Source: Planctomycetia bacterium
GTDB lineage: Bacteria > Planctomycetota > UBA1135 > GCA-002686595
Reading direction: 5' to 3'
Length of the DNA: 17,923 nucleotides
Assembly: GCA_005778045.1 (NCBI GenBank)
Contig: SXKQ01000074.1
Coordinates: forward strand, 1 to 17,923
Under the pieces are notes generated by a model, which searched no databases, was not told the origin of the DNA, and was given only the letters and a program-made list of their open reading frames with translations. The position numbers and the translations under genes were made by a program. Positions 16,406-17,923 of the stretch are shown one piece after another (position 1 is the first letter of the stretch; each line of letters opens with the position of its first letter).

Positions 16406-16430
16406 GCTGATCCGGCGAAACTCCCCGCGA

Positions 16431-16469
16431 CAAGAAATAGGGCGCGGGAGCTGCGAGCCTCCCGCGCCC
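16431..16469 (-). terminator. Rho-independent terminator downstream of the ECF sigma gene
   Basis: GGGCGCGGGAG (16440-16450) and CTCCCGCGCCC (16459-16469) form a perfect 11-bp stem with an 8-base loop. Read on the minus strand the stem is followed by TATTTCTTGT, a T-rich tail unusual for this GC-rich DNA. It lies about 107 bases after the sigma stop and separates that transcript from the secreted-protein gene. Confidence 0.65.
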
Positions 16470-16576
16470 CCCCATCCCGGCTCTTCCAACACAGGACAGG
16501 ACTGCCTCTGCGACAGGACCGGCGGGAGGAGTCTCCGCTCGGGCGTGAGCAGTTCCCGGACAGGGCTCCAAAAACG

Positions 16577-17170
16577 TCAGCCGTGCGAGTGAGACGACTC
16601 GTCTTGGCACAGCGCACACAGCGCCGGGTCGTGGGCGAGGTCCGCGAGCGAGGCGCGCAGCAGGCCCTTGGCGCGATGGATGCGCGAGCGCACCGTCCCA
16701 GCCGCGAGGCCGAGCTGCTCCGCGATCTCGGCATAGTCGAGGCCCTCGAGCTCCCGCAGCGCAAACGGCTCGCGGAAGGAACGCGGCAGGCGCTCGATCG
16801 CAGCGAGGATCGTGCGCGCGAGATCGGTGCGCGCGGCCAGCACGGCCGGATCGACGGCCGGATCGAAGTCACGCTCCCCCGCCGCGAGCAGTTCGTGGCG
16901 CGTGCGACGCGCTCGCGTGCGGACATGGTGCAGGCTCTTGTGCACGGTCGTGCGCACGAGCCACCCGCACAGGTCGTGCGGGGCATGACGCTCGTGCCAA
17001 AGGCACATCAGTGCGTCCTGCACGGCGTCCCAAGCAAGGTGCTCGCAACCGAGGATGCTGCGGGCGACTTGAAGCATGCGCGGCACGTGGCGCTCGGCGA
17101 GCGACACGCAGGCAGAGGAATCGAATGCAGCGGGTGGAAAAGACGAAATCGAGTCTTGAAGAAGATCCAT
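16577..17170 (-). CDS. ECF-type RNA polymerase sigma factor with Cys/His C-terminal tail
   Basis: This 197-residue protein has the two-domain layout of ECF sigma factors. Sigma-2 lies at about 25-90 (ILGCEHLAWDAVQDALMCLW, then WLVRTTVHKSLHHVRTRARR). Sigma-4 lies at about 120-178 (AAIERLPRSFREPFALRELE, GLDYAEIAEQLGLAAGTVRS, RIHRAKGLLRASL), the latter containing the -35-binding helix-turn-helix. It should direct RNA polymerase to a specific promoter set. Cysteines fall at 21, 42, 56, 68, 185 and 188. The tail ends CALCQDESSHSHG, giving CxxC (185/188) plus HxH (194/196), a possible metal site that could sense metal directly. No anti-sigma gene is adjacent. ATG 17170 is used; a TTG five codons earlier is the only near alternative. 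A His-rich exported protein gene lies 128 bases upstream on the same strand. Confidence 0.88.
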   Translation of the reverse strand: MDLLQDSISSFPPAAFDSSACVSLAERHVPRMLQVARSILGCEHLAWDAVQDALMCLWHERHAPHDLCGWLVRTTVHKSLHHVRTRARRTRHELLAAGERDFDPAVDPAVLAARTDLARTILAAIERLPRSFREPFALRELEGLDYAEIAEQLGLAAGTVRSRIHRAKGLLRASLADLAHDPALCALCQDESSHSHG

Positions 17171-17272
17171 GGCCAGCGCGAACAAAAGGGGAGCGCGGCG
17201 AGGCTACGACGGAGGCACCGGCGCGGCCGACGGGGAGGAGCGAAGCGCAAACGCGCCACGCGAGCAGGGCCT

Positions 17273-17293
17273 GCGTTCGCGCGAGGCGAACGC
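17273..17293 (-). terminator. Hairpin directly after the His-rich protein gene
   Basis: GCGTTCGC (17273-17280) and GCGAACGC (17286-17293) form a perfect 8-bp stem with a 5-base loop, beginning 5 bases past the stop of the His-rich gene. No T-run follows on the minus strand, so it may only attenuate transcription or protect the mRNA end before the sigma gene. Confidence 0.4.
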
Positions 17294-17298
17294 GGCGG

Positions 17299-17718
17299 TC
17301 AGGCTCGCGAGATCTCCGGAGGCGAATGGTGCGGCGCGAGCCGCAGGCGCGCGATGCGCTCGACGCGCGGAGCGCCCCAGACCTCAGGGGCGGCTTCGGG
17401 CGCAAGCTGCAGAACGACGCCCAGCGGCGCCGCAAACTCTTGCTCGACCAGCGGGGCCGCCGCCGCGATTCCGCAGTGGTGGTGCGATGACTCGTGCTCG
17501 CCTAGACCGACGGCGGAAGGACCGTCGTCATGCTCGGGCTCGTGATGCTCACCACGCTCGGAGCCGTTCTCGAAGTGCACCAGCTCGCCGTGCTCGCAGA
17601 GCTCATGGCTCTCGAGACCCGAGTGCAGGCCCTGCGCGAGGAACCCGGCCACGAACAGCAGCAGGGCCGCAAGGTAGCGGCGCGCTGCGGCTGCGGACGA
17701 GGTCAAGCTCAGGCCCAT
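17299..17718 (-). CDS. Small His-rich exported protein, probable metal-binding
   Basis: The 139-residue product has a basic N-terminus and one hydrophobic segment (about 15-30, YLAALLLFVAGFLAQG) that reads as a signal peptide or anchor. Between residues 32 and 82 it carries 11 histidines and two cysteines, including HELCEHGELVH (38-48), EHHEPEH (57-63) and HESSHHHCG (75-83), mixed with acidic residues. The rest is Ala/Pro-rich and ends LRLAPHHSPPEISRA. I recognise no named family; the composition suggests periplasmic or surface binding of a divalent metal or copper. ATG 17718 is used because it precedes the hydrophobic segment by a normal distance and because TTGACG, a possible -35, lies between it and the alternative in-frame ATG at 17766. 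The ECF sigma gene follows on the same strand. Confidence 0.65.
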   Translation of the reverse strand: MGLSLTSSAAAARRYLAALLLFVAGFLAQGLHSGLESHELCEHGELVHFENGSERGEHHEPEHDDGPSAVGLGEHESSHHHCGIAAAAPLVEQEFAAPLGVVLQLAPEAAPEVWGAPRVERIARLRLAPHHSPPEISRA

Positions 17719-17730
17719 ACGATCGACTAG

Positions 17731-17760
17731 GTAAGCAACGCGAGGGTGCGGCGTCAAATC
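17731..17760 (-). promoter_or_regulatory. Candidate sigma-70-like promoter of the His-rich gene
   Basis: Minus-strand TTGACG (17760-17755) is one base from the -35 consensus. TTACCT or TACCTA follows after 17 or 18 bases. This would start transcription a few bases before ATG 17718, giving a near-leaderless mRNA. The -10 is weak. Confidence 0.35.
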
Positions 17761-17845
17761 GGCCATGTTCGCCGGCCGAAGAGGATCACGGCCCTGGGAC
17801 GCTCGAAGCGCCACATTGGCCGCGGCCAGCCTCGGTACGAGCGCC

Positions 17846-17923
17846 CTACTGGGCCTTCGTCCACTGCCCGATCCAGTCGAGCACGGTCGCATGCCAATGG
17901 AGCGAGTTCTGGGGCTTGAGCAC
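17846..17923 (-). CDS. C-terminal end of a probable S9-family (prolyl oligopeptidase-type) peptidase, partial
   Basis: The last 25 codons and TAG stop of a minus-strand gene enter from the right edge. The translation contains VLKPQNSLHWHATVLDWI and ends GQWTKAQ. S9 peptidases with an alpha/beta-hydrolase fold typically end, a few residues after the catalytic His, with a (L)xKPxNxxxWxxxxxxWL pattern, which this fits well. The catalytic residues themselves lie outside the window. The call rests on this short tail only. A 127-base gap with no gene seen separates its stop from the His-rich gene start. Confidence 0.5.
   Translation of the reverse strand: MLKPQNSLHWHATVLDWIGQWTKAQ

Noticed and set aside
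17817..17828. Perfect 12-base palindrome TGGCCGCGGCCA in the gap after the peptidase fragment
   Set aside because: Short and made almost only of G and C in very GC-rich DNA; no second copy or arrangement to support an operator.
1..17923. CRISPR arrays, tRNA/rRNA genes, insertion sequences, phage or toxin-antitoxin genes
   Set aside because: No repeat array, RNA-gene signature, transposase motif or small paired toxin-antitoxin genes were seen by eye on either strand.

Overview
The window is GC-rich, densely coded bacterial chromosome. It most likely comes from a Planctomycetota or similar lineage. The pointers are a fused membrane/spermidine-synthase-like/TPR protein, a FAS1-SUMF1 fusion, exported proteins with EF-hand-like loops, and a secreted protein whose C-terminal module (GCPC start, WGPGL and WYRD motifs) I associate from memory with planctomycete surface proteins. 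Most genes lack a Shine-Dalgarno sequence. No rRNA, tRNA, CRISPR, phage or insertion sequence was seen. The taxonomic call is inference.

Layout, left to right. The 5' end of queF (7-deazaguanine reductase) leaves the left edge on the minus strand. Divergent from it is a 1117-residue protein with an N-terminal multi-pass membrane half, a spermidine-synthase-like SAM-binding domain and C-terminal TPRs (278-3631). It converges, with only 7 bases between stops, on a TMTC-like membrane protein (3639-5642, minus). Divergent from that is a second GT-C-type glycosyltransferase (5741-7333), followed on the same strand by a DUF4863 cupin (7367-7825) and an elongation factor P paralogue with an unusual tip loop (7878-8426). 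A minus-strand pair follows: a third GT-C-type membrane glycosyltransferase (8509-10059) downstream of a YgiQ-family radical SAM protein (10112-12019). Divergent from ygiQ is an exported protein with two FAS1 domains and a C-terminal SUMF1 domain (12090-14573), ending at a strong hairpin.

The right part is all minus strand. In order of transcription it holds the 3' end of a probable S9 peptidase (right edge), a short His-rich exported protein (17299-17718), an ECF sigma factor with a Cys/His tail (16577-17170), a rho-independent terminator, and a secreted EF-hand-loop protein with a strong ribosome binding site (14702-16309).

Working together: three GT-C membrane proteins within about 6.5 kb suggest envelope or glycan work, though no polymer biosynthesis operon is present. 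The EF-P paralogue and YgiQ look like housekeeping-type functions mixed in. The most suggestive functional unit is the His-rich protein plus the ECF sigma factor ending in CxxC and HxH, which could be a metal-responsive pair. No complete new defence or mobile system is evident; the most unusual items are individual proteins with altered active sites or new domain combinations.
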